Source: Mangrovimonas yunxiaonensis
Lineage (GTDB): Bacteria; Bacteroidota; Bacteroidia; Flavobacteriales; Flavobacteriaceae
Direction of reading: 5' to 3'
Length of the DNA stretch: 64,000 bases
NCBI RefSeq assembly: GCF_000733475.1
Contig: NZ_JPFK01000005.1
Span: 496,001 to 560,000 of the forward strand
A model generated the notes under the pieces. That model was not told where the DNA came from and searched no databases. It saw nothing but the letters and a program-made list of their open reading frames with translations. This document shows positions 35,475 to 42,063 of the stretch, one piece after another; position 1 is the stretch's first letter; each line of letters starts with the position of its first letter. The position numbers and the translations under genes were made by a program.

Positions 35475-36791
35475 TTAATATCTGTAGTGTTCTGGTTTGT
35501 ATGGACCTTCAACGGTTACACCAATGTATTTAGCTTGCTCGTCGCTAAGCTCGGTAAGCTCAACACCAATTTTAGCTAAGTGTAATTTGGCAACTTTCTC
35601 GTCTAGGTGCTTAGGAAGCATATAAACCTCGTTTCCGTAAGCTTCAGCGTTGTTCCAAAGCTCGATTTGTGCTAACGTCTGGTTGGTGAATGAGTTACTC
35701 ATTACAAAACTTGGGTGGCCTGTAGCGCATCCTAAGTTTACTAAGCGACCTTCGGCTAAGATGATGATATCGTTACCATCTATAGTATATTTATCAACTT
35801 GAGGTTTGATTTCAACTTTGGTGTTTCCGTAGTTTTGGTTTAACCAAGCCATCTGAATTTCGTTATCGAAGTGCCCAATATTACAAACGATGGTTTTGTC
35901 TTTCATCGCTTTAAAGTGTTCAGCTCTTACAATGTCTTTATTTCCAGTTGTTGTAATGACAATATCAGCATTACCAACAACAGTTTCTAATTTTTTAACT
36001 TCGTAACCATCCATTGCAGCTTGTAACGCACAGATTGGGTCGATTTCTGTTACGGTAACAATACTTCCAGCACCTTTAAATGAAGCAGCTGTGCCTTTAC
36101 CAACATCGCCATACCCACAAACCACAACACGTTTTCCGGCAAGCATCACGTCGGTAGCACGACGAATCGCATCTACAGCACTTTCTTTACAGCCGTATTT
36201 GTTATCGAATTTCGATTTGGTTACAGAGTCGTTTACATTTATGGCTGGCATAGGTAGGGTACCATTTTCCATACGCTCGTATAAACGGTGAACGCCAGTC
36301 GTGGTTTCCTCAGAAAGGCCTTTAATACCGGCGGCTAATTCTGGATATTGGTCCAGTACCATATTGGTTAAATCGCCACCATCATCTAAAATCATGTTTA
36401 ATGGCTGTCTGTCTTCGCCAAAGAAAAGGGTTTGCTCTATACACCAATCAAACTCTTCTTCGGTCATGCCTTTCCAAGCATATACAGGAATACCGGCAGC
36501 TGCAATGGCTGCGGCAGCATGGTCTTGGGTAGAGAATATGTTACAAGAACTCCAGGTTACTTCGGCGCCTAGGGCTACTAAAGTTTCAATCAATACAGCG
36601 GTTTGGATGGTCATGTGCAAGCATCCTGCAATTTTAGCGCCTTTTAAAGGTTGTTGCGCGCCGTATTCTTCTCTTAAACTCATTAATCCTGGCATTTCTG
36701 CTTCGGCCAGTTCTATTTCTTTTCTTCCCCATTCAGCCAGAGAAATGTCCTTTACCTTGTAAGGTACAAAAGGAATCGTTTTTGTGCTCAT
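35475..36791 (-). CDS. ahcY: Adenosylhomocysteinase
   Basis: Splits S-adenosylhomocysteine into adenosine and homocysteine, keeping methylation running. 438 residues with [15 protein letters not shown] (about 57-71), the active-site segment [18 protein letters not shown] (Lys and Asp of the substrate site, about 191-208), the NAD-binding [13 protein letters not shown] (about 221-233), and the C-terminal [14 protein letters not shown] and [10 protein letters not shown] carrying the conserved Lys and Tyr. It lacks the roughly 40-residue insertion of eukaryotic-type enzymes. It is divergent from the phosphopantetheinyl transferase gene, a pairing often seen in flavobacteria. Confidence 0.97.
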   Translation of the reverse strand: MSTKTIPFVPYKVKDISLAEWGRKEIELAEAEMPGLMSLREEYGAQQPLKGAKIAGCLHMTIQTAVLIETLVALGAEVTWSSCNIFSTQDHAAAAIAAAGIPVYAWKGMTEEEFDWCIEQTLFFGEDRQPLNMILDDGGDLTNMVLDQYPELAAGIKGLSEETTTGVHRLYERMENGTLPMPAINVNDSVTKSKFDNKYGCKESAVDAIRRATDVMLAGKRVVVCGYGDVGKGTAASFKGAGSIVTVTEIDPICALQAAMDGYEVKKLETVVGNADIVITTTGNKDIVRAEHFKAMKDKTIVCNIGHFDNEIQMAWLNQNYGNTKVEIKPQVDKYTIDGNDIIILAEGRLVNLGCATGHPSFVMSNSFTNQTLAQIELWNNAEAYGNEVYMLPKHLDEKVAKLHLAKIGVELTELSDEQAKYIGVTVEGPYKPEHYRY

Positions 36792-36883
36792 AGTTTTTCT
36801 TTTTTATGGTATTACAACTTTGGCAATCGTACTTAAATGGTTAAATTCGCTTTACAAAATTGTTTAAACTTCTTTAAGAAGTG

Positions 36884-36915
36884 CAAAGGTAGTCAATAAC
36901 TTTTAGAATATTAAA
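36884..36915 (-). promoter_or_regulatory. Promoter of ahcY
   Basis: On the minus strand TTTA (36912-36915), 20 bases, TACCTTTG (36884-36891). The -7 element is exact and the -33 is one base off. The roughly 90-base leader shows no SAM/SAH-riboswitch features. Confidence 0.6.
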
Positions 36916-37541
36916 TGCCACTATATAAAACACTTACTCCCAACTCCGAAACCACCGTTAAAATTTGGAAGATTACCGAATCGTATAACGAGTTAATGGC
37001 GCCCATTACACTAAAGCCTCAAAATAAGGCACGTGTGCTGGGCATGAAAAGTGAGTTGCACCAAAGGGGCTTTTTAAGTGTTCGGCATTTGCTGGCAGAA
37101 TTTGGCTATACCGATAACGATTTGTTTTACGACGAAAACGGCAAACCACACTTGAAGGATGGTAAGCATATTTCCATTACACACTCGTTTACCTTCTCGG
37201 GTGTTGTGGTTAGTAATGATGTGGTGGGGATTGATATAGAAAAGCAGCGCGAAAAAATAGGAGTCATTGCCCATAAATTTATGGACTATGAGTTTGAGTA
37301 TCTCAATAAAACAGCGCCCCAATACATTAATAAGCTAACGGTTATTTGGTGCATTAAGGAGTCGTTGTACAAATTGTTTGCAACGCCGGGGCTAAGCTTT
37401 TTGCAGCACACTTTGGTTATACCGTTTACTATGGACGATACTTCAACGGTTTCCTGGATAGATTATAATGGCAGAAAGTGCCGCTACCAAGCCGAATTTA
37501 TAGAGTTTGAAGGCTTTACGTGTGCTTATGTAACCCCTTAA
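36915..37541 (+). CDS. 4'-phosphopantetheinyl transferase superfamily protein
   Basis: A 208-residue Sfp/AcpS-type enzyme that moves phosphopantetheine from CoA to carrier proteins. It has the two signature blocks GIDIEKQREKIG (about residues 98-109) and WCIKESLYKLF (about 144-154, with the conserved Trp, Glu and Lys), plus ISITHSFTFS. It starts MPLYKTLTPNSET and ends one base before the GGGP synthase ATG. The target may be the fatty-acid or a secondary-metabolite carrier protein; no polyketide or NRPS genes are in view. Confidence 0.9.
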   Translation: MPLYKTLTPNSETTVKIWKITESYNELMAPITLKPQNKARVLGMKSELHQRGFLSVRHLLAEFGYTDNDLFYDENGKPHLKDGKHISITHSFTFSGVVVSNDVVGIDIEKQREKIGVIAHKFMDYEFEYLNKTAPQYINKLTVIWCIKESLYKLFATPGLSFLQHTLVIPFTMDDTSTVSWIDYNGRKCRYQAEFIEFEGFTCAYVTP

Positions 37542-37542
37542 A

Positions 37543-38280
37543 ATGAAATTTATTTACCAAAACATATTACAGCAAATAGCGCAAGGCAAAAAACTCCTCG
37601 CCGTTTTAATCGATCCCGATAAAATGCCGCTAGACAACGTTGAAGGCACGATTAAAAATGTGAATGAATCCTGGGTGACGCATATTTTTGTTGGGGGAAG
37701 TACGGTAAAGGCCGGGATAACAGCAGCTTTAGTTGCCCAAATAAAGGCACATACAACATTGCCTGTTGTACTGTTTCCGGGCGATGTTACGCAAATTACC
37801 AATAAAGCCGATGGGATATTGTTCTTAAGCCTGCTGTCAGGAAGAAACCCAGAATATCTAATCGATAAACAGGTGGCTTCGGTGGCCAAATTAAAAAATA
37901 CAACTTTAGAAGTGATACCAACAGGGTATCTTTTAATAGAAAATGGCAAGGAAACAGCCGTACAGCGGGTAACAGGTACCGCGCCCATGCCAAGGCATAA
38001 CGTGCAGCAAATTGTTCATACGGCAAAAGCTGGCGAGTATATGGGGAAACACCTTATATACCTTGAGGCTGGCAGTGGGGCTTTGCACCCCATTTCAGAA
38101 ACGATTATTTCAAAAGTAAAGCAAGAACTAAACATTCCTTTAATTGTTGGTGGTGGTATTAAAAACAAAAACCAACTCGAATCTGCCTATAAGGCTGGAG
38201 CCGATTTAGTGGTTATAGGAACTGCTTTTGAAACGGACGCCACTTTTTTTGAAGCGTTAAAGCTGGAAGCGAAGATTTAG
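37543..38280 (+). CDS. Geranylgeranylglyceryl/heptaprenylglyceryl phosphate synthase (PcrB/GGGPS family)
   Basis: A 245-residue TIM-barrel prenyltransferase joining a polyprenyl diphosphate to glycerol-1-phosphate. Motifs: LAVLIDPDKMP at the N-terminus (Mg2+-binding Asp), THIFVGGSTV, FPGDVTQI, YLEAGSGALHPIS (substrate phosphate and Glu) and IVGGGIKNKNQLESAYKAGADLVVIGTAFE with the standard phosphate-binding glycines. The family makes the archaeal membrane-lipid ether bond; Bacteroidota carry it widely with an unsettled role. It is coupled to the upstream transferase gene (one-base gap). Confidence 0.94.
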   Translation: MKFIYQNILQQIAQGKKLLAVLIDPDKMPLDNVEGTIKNVNESWVTHIFVGGSTVKAGITAALVAQIKAHTTLPVVLFPGDVTQITNKADGILFLSLLSGRNPEYLIDKQVASVAKLKNTTLEVIPTGYLLIENGKETAVQRVTGTAPMPRHNVQQIVHTAKAGEYMGKHLIYLEAGSGALHPISETIISKVKQELNIPLIVGGGIKNKNQLESAYKAGADLVVIGTAFETDATFFEALKLEAKI

Positions 38281-38330
38281 GAACAAGCAGAAATTAATTA
38301 AAAACATAACTGCATTTTGCAGAAAGTAAC

Positions 38331-38591
38331 ATGAAAATATCAGTCGAACTTACCCTTACCCCTTTACAGGACGATTTTGAACCTGCAATCATTCATTTTA
38401 TAAAAAAGCTAAGAGCATCTAACCTAGAGGTTTTGGAAAACCCGTTAAGCACCCAGGTTTATGGCGAGTATGATGAGGTTATGCACCTCCTAACCACAGA
38501 GATTAAAGATGCTTTTGAACTGGTTGAACGCGGCCTGCTATACATGAAAATCGTAAAATCTGACAGACACGACTATGAGCCCCATTTTTGA
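38331..38591 (+). CDS. Thiamine-binding-protein family (MTH1187/YkoF-like, UPF0045)
   Basis: 86 residues with the ferredoxin-like fold of the thiamine_BP family: MKISVELTLTPLQDDFEPAIIHFIKKLRASN, then STQVYGEYDEVMHLL. YkoF of Bacillus binds thiamine or its HMP moiety. It is the first of five overlapping genes and shares 17 bases with pnuC. A TPP riboswitch and a receptor lie directly after the set, which supports a thiamine link. Confidence 0.85.
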   Translation: MKISVELTLTPLQDDFEPAIIHFIKKLRASNLEVLENPLSTQVYGEYDEVMHLLTTEIKDAFELVERGLLYMKIVKSDRHDYEPHF

Positions 38592-39207
38592 TTGGTTGTT
38601 TGCACAATACCAAGGCGTTGATACACACCTTATTGTTTTAGAGTTTTTAGGAGTGTTTTTTGGTTTTTTAAGCGTGTGGTATTCTAAACAGGAAAATATT
38701 CTTGTATATCCCACAGGCATTATAAGCACCGCAATTTTTGTCTACATTTTATGGGTTTATGGCCTTTTGGGCGACATGTTTATAAACGCCTATTATTTTT
38801 CCATGAGCATTTACGGATGGTATTACTGGACCCGAAAAGGTGCCGACAACACCCAAGTACCCGTTACCAAAACCACCAAAAAAGAACACCTGTGGAGTGT
38901 AGTTATTTTTGTGCTAACCCTACTGTTTGTAATCGCAGTTTATAAAGTAAACAACAAGTTTAATGCTTGGACTGCTTATGTAGATACGGTTACAACAGCC
39001 ATATTTTTTGTTGGCATGTGGTTAATGGCCAAAAAGAAACTGGAAAATTGGACCTATTGGATTATAGGCGATCTTATTTCGGTGCCTTTGTATTTTTACA
39101 AAGGGTTGATTTTTACGTCTTTTCAATATTTTTTGTTTACTATTATAGCGATTTATGGATTTAGAGCATGGAAGAACAGCTTAAACAACAACCCGCAAAC
39201 TGCATAA
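38575..39207 (+). CDS. PnuC-family transporter (nicotinamide riboside or thiamine, PnuT-like)
   Basis: A 210-residue inner-membrane protein with seven or eight hydrophobic segments. Family marks: EFLGVFFGFLSVWYSKQENILVYPTGIIST at the front, MSIYGWYYWTRKG in the middle (aromatic gate), and YVDTVTTAIFFVGMWLMAKKKLENW near the end. PnuC proteins import nicotinamide riboside, and Bacteroidota paralogues near TPP riboswitches import thiamine (PnuT). Flanking by a thiamine-binding protein and a TPP-controlled receptor favours thiamine; the adjoining NadR-kinase-like gene would favour nicotinamide riboside. It overlaps the next gene by 40 bases. Confidence 0.92.
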   Translation: MSPIFDWLFAQYQGVDTHLIVLEFLGVFFGFLSVWYSKQENILVYPTGIISTAIFVYILWVYGLLGDMFINAYYFSMSIYGWYYWTRKGADNTQVPVTKTTKKEHLWSVVIFVLTLLFVIAVYKVNNKFNAWTAYVDTVTTAIFFVGMWLMAKKKLENWTYWIIGDLISVPLYFYKGLIFTSFQYFLFTIIAIYGFRAWKNSLNNNPQTA

Positions 39208-39737
39208 AAGTTGTGTTGTTTGGCCCCGAAAGTACCGGGAAAACAACTTTGTCAAGACAGTTAGCCAGACATTACAGCTCGGTTTGGGTGCCAGAATATG
39301 CCCGGGAATACCTTCAAAATAAATGGAACAACGAACGTAAAACCTGTGCTCCAGAGGATCTGCTGCCCATAGCGGTTGGGCAAATGGCCTTAGAGAACCG
39401 CTTGGCTAAAAAAACCAATACGGTGTTAATTTGTGATACCGATTTGTTGGAAACCAAAGTGTATTCCGAAGCGTATTATGCCGAAACGTGCGACCCATTA
39501 TTAGAAGAATACGCTCTTAAAAATACCTACGACCTATATTTTTTAACCTATATTGACGTGCCTTGGGAAAAAGACGATTTGCGCGACAAACCCAATGAGC
39601 GAGAACGCATGTTTAAAGCGTTTGAGCGCGCACTAAAAACCCACAACAGACCGTATGTTTTGTTAAAGGGCGATAAGGAATCGCGCCTAAAAACAGCCGT
39701 GTCGCATATTGATGAACTTTTAAAGCAAAATACATGA
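39168..39737 (+). CDS. NadR-kinase-like AAA ATPase (vitamin kinase candidate)
   Basis: 189 residues with a P-loop at the front, VVLFGPESTGKTTLSRQLA (about 13-31), as in the ribosylnicotinamide-kinase domain of NadR, followed by WVPEYAREYLQ and ICDTDLLETKVY. The NMN adenylyltransferase and HTH parts of full NadR are absent. Known relatives phosphorylate nicotinamide riboside to trap it after PnuC import. In this thiamine-flavoured setting the substrate could instead be thiamine (inference). It overlaps pnuC by 40 bases and DUF4301 by 4. Confidence 0.88.
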   Translation: MEEQLKQQPANCIKVVLFGPESTGKTTLSRQLARHYSSVWVPEYAREYLQNKWNNERKTCAPEDLLPIAVGQMALENRLAKKTNTVLICDTDLLETKVYSEAYYAETCDPLLEEYALKNTYDLYFLTYIDVPWEKDDLRDKPNERERMFKAFERALKTHNRPYVLLKGDKESRLKTAVSHIDELLKQNT

Positions 39738-41266
39738 GTTTTTCTAAAACAGATGTTCAAGTCATACAACATAAAGGGCAAACTGTAGAGAAGGTAGAGC
39801 AACAGCTCCAAACTTTTAAAGCAGGCCTGCCCGTTACAACACTTAAAGCCGCCGCTACAATAGGAAAAGGCATTGTAAGCGTTCCTGAAAGCGATAAACA
39901 CATGTATATCCGTTTTTTTAACGATGTTAAGGATGCCTATGCCATTCAAAAATTTGTACCAGCTTCTGGTGCCGCAACGCGAATGTTTAAGTTTTTATAC
40001 CATTTTTTAGAAACGTTTAATCCAGAGCAGGACGACTTTAAAACCTACACCCAAAATCATCCAGACCTTCTTGTTTTTGTAAATGGCCTGGAGCGTTTTC
40101 CGTTTTACGAAAAGGTGGTAAAGCACATCCCAGATTTTAAGGCTTTAGATTTAGGGCATAAGACCTATCGTTTTGCTAGTGTGCTTCTAAATTCTAACGG
40201 ATTAAATTACGGAGCGCTGCCAAAGGGCTTGTTGCCGTTTCATAAATATACCAACCAAACCCGAACTGCTTTTGCCGAGCATTTGCTAGAAGCCGCCAGA
40301 TATGCGGTTTCAAAAGGTAAGGCAAATGTGCATTTTACCATTTCGCCTCAGCACGAAAACAATTTTAAAGACCAGCTTCAAGAGGCTTTAAAAATGGTAG
40401 AGCACAAGACCGGTGTTCAAGTTGATGTGGCGTTTTCGTTTCAAAAGGAAACAACCGATACGGTTGCCGTTAACTTAGACAATACACCGTTTAGGCTGGC
40501 CGATGGTGCTATGTTATTCCGTCCGGGAGGGCACGGAGCTTTAATAGAGAATCTGAATGATTTGAATGCCGATATCGTGTTTGTTAAAAATATTGATAAT
40601 GTTGTAATAGACGCTTTCGAAGAAGATGTAGTTGCGTACAAGAAAATGCTGGCCGGCATGTTGCTTAAGCTTCAGCAAGAGAGTTTTGCCTATGCCAAGG
40701 TCTTAGAGGAAGGAAAGGTTGAAGACTTAGGTGCTCTTGAAATGTTCTTGACCGAAAGTTTGAATGTGGTCTTTTTAGAAGATTACAACAGCCTTTCAAC
40801 ACCCGAAAAAATAGGCCGTTTAAAGACGCATCTCAATAAGCCCATTCGTGTTTGTGGCATGGTGAAAAATGAAGGCGAACCAGGGGGAGGACCATTTTGG
40901 ACAGAAAATAGCGAGGGTAGGATATCGTTGCAGATTGTAGAGTCGGCACAAATGAATACTGCAGATAGCTCGCAACGCCAGATTTTGCAAAATGCCACGC
41001 ATTTTAATCCTGTCGATTTGGTTTGTGGTTTAAAGAACTATAAAGGAGAGGCTTTTAATTTAACACAGTTTGTAGATGCTAAGGCGGCCTTTATAACCCA
41101 GAAAGACAAAGCAGGAAAGCCGTTAAAAGCCTTAGAACTTCCTGGTCTTTGGAACGGTGCCATGGCCTATTGGAACACCATTTTTGTTGAGGTGCCCTTA
41201 CTTACATTTAATCCGGTAAAAACGGTAAACGACCTTTTAAAGCCCACACATCAACCCCATGTTTAA
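39734..41266 (+). CDS. DUF4301 protein with nucleotidyltransferase-like motifs
   Basis: 510 residues, recognised as DUF4301; I know of no assigned function. FVPASGAATRMFKFLYHF (about 76-93) looks like the GGxGTR loop of sugar-nucleotide pyrophosphorylases. GALPKGLLPFHKY (about 157-169) matches their PKG segment, and FRPGGHGALIENLNDLNADIVFVKNIDNV (about 256-284, read as two adjacent pieces) recalls the PxGNGGxY and DN metal motif of the UDPGP group. The C-terminal part contains MVKNEGEPGGGPFW. These likenesses are read by eye. The gene sits inside an overlapping operon (4 bases with the kinase, 8 with arfB), so its product is probably made together with them. Confidence 0.8.
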   Translation: MSFSKTDVQVIQHKGQTVEKVEQQLQTFKAGLPVTTLKAAATIGKGIVSVPESDKHMYIRFFNDVKDAYAIQKFVPASGAATRMFKFLYHFLETFNPEQDDFKTYTQNHPDLLVFVNGLERFPFYEKVVKHIPDFKALDLGHKTYRFASVLLNSNGLNYGALPKGLLPFHKYTNQTRTAFAEHLLEAARYAVSKGKANVHFTISPQHENNFKDQLQEALKMVEHKTGVQVDVAFSFQKETTDTVAVNLDNTPFRLADGAMLFRPGGHGALIENLNDLNADIVFVKNIDNVVIDAFEEDVVAYKKMLAGMLLKLQQESFAYAKVLEEGKVEDLGALEMFLTESLNVVFLEDYNSLSTPEKIGRLKTHLNKPIRVCGMVKNEGEPGGGPFWTENSEGRISLQIVESAQMNTADSSQRQILQNATHFNPVDLVCGLKNYKGEAFNLTQFVDAKAAFITQKDKAGKPLKALELPGLWNGAMAYWNTIFVEVPLLTFNPVKTVNDLLKPTHQPHV

Positions 41267-41663
41267 TGCCGATGCACTTATAAAAGAACTCGAGTTTAAA
41301 GCCGTTAAAAGCTCTGGTGCTGGTGGGCAGCATGTTAATAAAACAGCGTCAAAGGTTGAGCTGTACTTTAATGTTGCAGCTTCCGAAGTTTTAAACGAGG
41401 AACAAAAAGCACTCCTAATTAAAAACCTAGGCACCCGGCTCACTAAAGACAGGGTGTTAATGTTGCAATGTGGCGAAAGTAGAAGCCAGCATAAAAATAA
41501 AGAAACGGTTATTTCGCGGTTTTTAAAGCTTGTAAGTACTCATATTAAACGCCCCAAAAAGCGAAAAAAAACAACGGTTCCCAAGATGGCCAAACTAAAA
41601 CGACTTCAAAATAAAAAACAACAATCCGAAAAAAAGGCCAATAGAAAGCCGCCAAAACTATAA
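41259..41663 (+). CDS. arfB: Alternative ribosome-rescue factor ArfB (YaeJ)
   Basis: A 134-residue peptidyl-tRNA hydrolase that frees ribosomes stalled on mRNA ends. The catalytic SSGAGGQHVNKTASKVEL contains the GGQ motif (about residues 19-21), and the last 40 residues are a Lys/Arg-rich tail (KRPKKRKKTTVPKMAKLK) that enters the empty mRNA channel. No codon-recognition domain is present, which separates it from RF1/RF2. It overlaps DUF4301 by 8 bases. Confidence 0.94.
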   Translation: MFNADALIKELEFKAVKSSGAGGQHVNKTASKVELYFNVAASEVLNEEQKALLIKNLGTRLTKDRVLMLQCGESRSQHKNKETVISRFLKLVSTHIKRPKKRKKTTVPKMAKLKRLQNKKQQSEKKANRKPPKL

Positions 41664-41748
41664 CGAGGTTAGGGTGCTGTTTATAAAAGGCTAAAACACA
41701 TTGTGTCAAAACACTTGCTGCGGACTCGGGATAAAACACCGATTATTC
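41664..41748. other. Gap before the riboswitch promoter
   Basis: The stretch between arfB and the receptor (399 bp in total) is occupied mainly by a promoter, a TPP riboswitch and a terminator, annotated separately. In these first 85 bases I see nothing recognisable. Confidence 0.5.
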
Positions 41749-41779
41749 ATTGCCAATTGTGAATTGTTGCCTACCTTTG
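41749..41779 (+). promoter_or_regulatory. Promoter for the TPP riboswitch transcript
   Basis: ATTG (41749-41752), 19 bases, TACCTTTG (41772-41779). The -7 element is an exact match and the -33 is one base off TTTG. The expected start near 41785 falls just before the first conserved riboswitch bases, which supports both calls. Confidence 0.75.
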
Positions 41780-41789
41780 CGGCGTTCTC

Positions 41790-41950
41790 AAAAAGGGGTG
41801 CTTGATAGATTACCGATTTGAGATTACCGATTACCGGTTTTAGCAATTTAAAACGCATAAATCGACCATCGGAAATCGACCATCGAAAAAATCTGAAAGG
41901 CTGAGATCATACCCAATGAACCTAGAACAGGTAATGCTGTTTAGGGACAG
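41790..41950 (+). promoter_or_regulatory. TPP riboswitch (THI element) with enlarged P3 arm
   Basis: Conserved blocks in order: GGGGTGC at 41795-41801, GGCTGAGA at about 41899-41906, ACCC at about 41911-41914, GAACCT at about 41918-41923, GGTAATGC at about 41930-41937, and TTTAGGGA at about 41940-41947. These match the thiamine-pyrophosphate aptamer. Between the first two blocks lie about 97 bases, much more than a minimal P3, filled with direct repeats (AGATTACCGATT twice and AAATCGACCATCG twice) that can pair with each other. It is placed to switch off the TonB receptor when TPP is plentiful. Confidence 0.93.
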
Positions 41951-41951
41951 T

Positions 41952-42004
41952 GAATGTTCATATTTCTGTATCCGGATCAGAGTTTTGGACATTCCCATTT
42001 TTAA
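41952..42004 (+). terminator. Expression-platform terminator of the TPP riboswitch
   Basis: GAATGTTC (41952-41959) and GGACATTC (41987-41994) pair over 8 bp with one wobble, enclosing a second hairpin CTGTATCCGGATCAG, and are followed by CCATTTTT. This fits a conditional terminator between the aptamer and the receptor gene. The anti-terminator pairing was not resolved. Confidence 0.65.
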
Positions 42005-42039
42005 TCAAAATACTAACAAAGAATAATGACCTCTTTTTA

Positions 42040-42063
42040 TTCGACAAAATTTATTTTATCGAA
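42040..42063 (+). promoter_or_regulatory. Hairpin touching the start codon of the thiamine receptor gene
   Basis: TTCGACAAAAT and ATTTTATCGAA form an 11-base inverted repeat with one mismatch and a 2-base loop. The second arm ends on the A of the ATG. It could hinder ribosome access; its meaning is uncertain. Confidence 0.35.

Noticed and set aside
36792-36883. Possible SAM/SAH riboswitch upstream of ahcY
   Set aside because: The leader lacks the conserved core sequences and shows only a short ACTTC/GAAGT hairpin.
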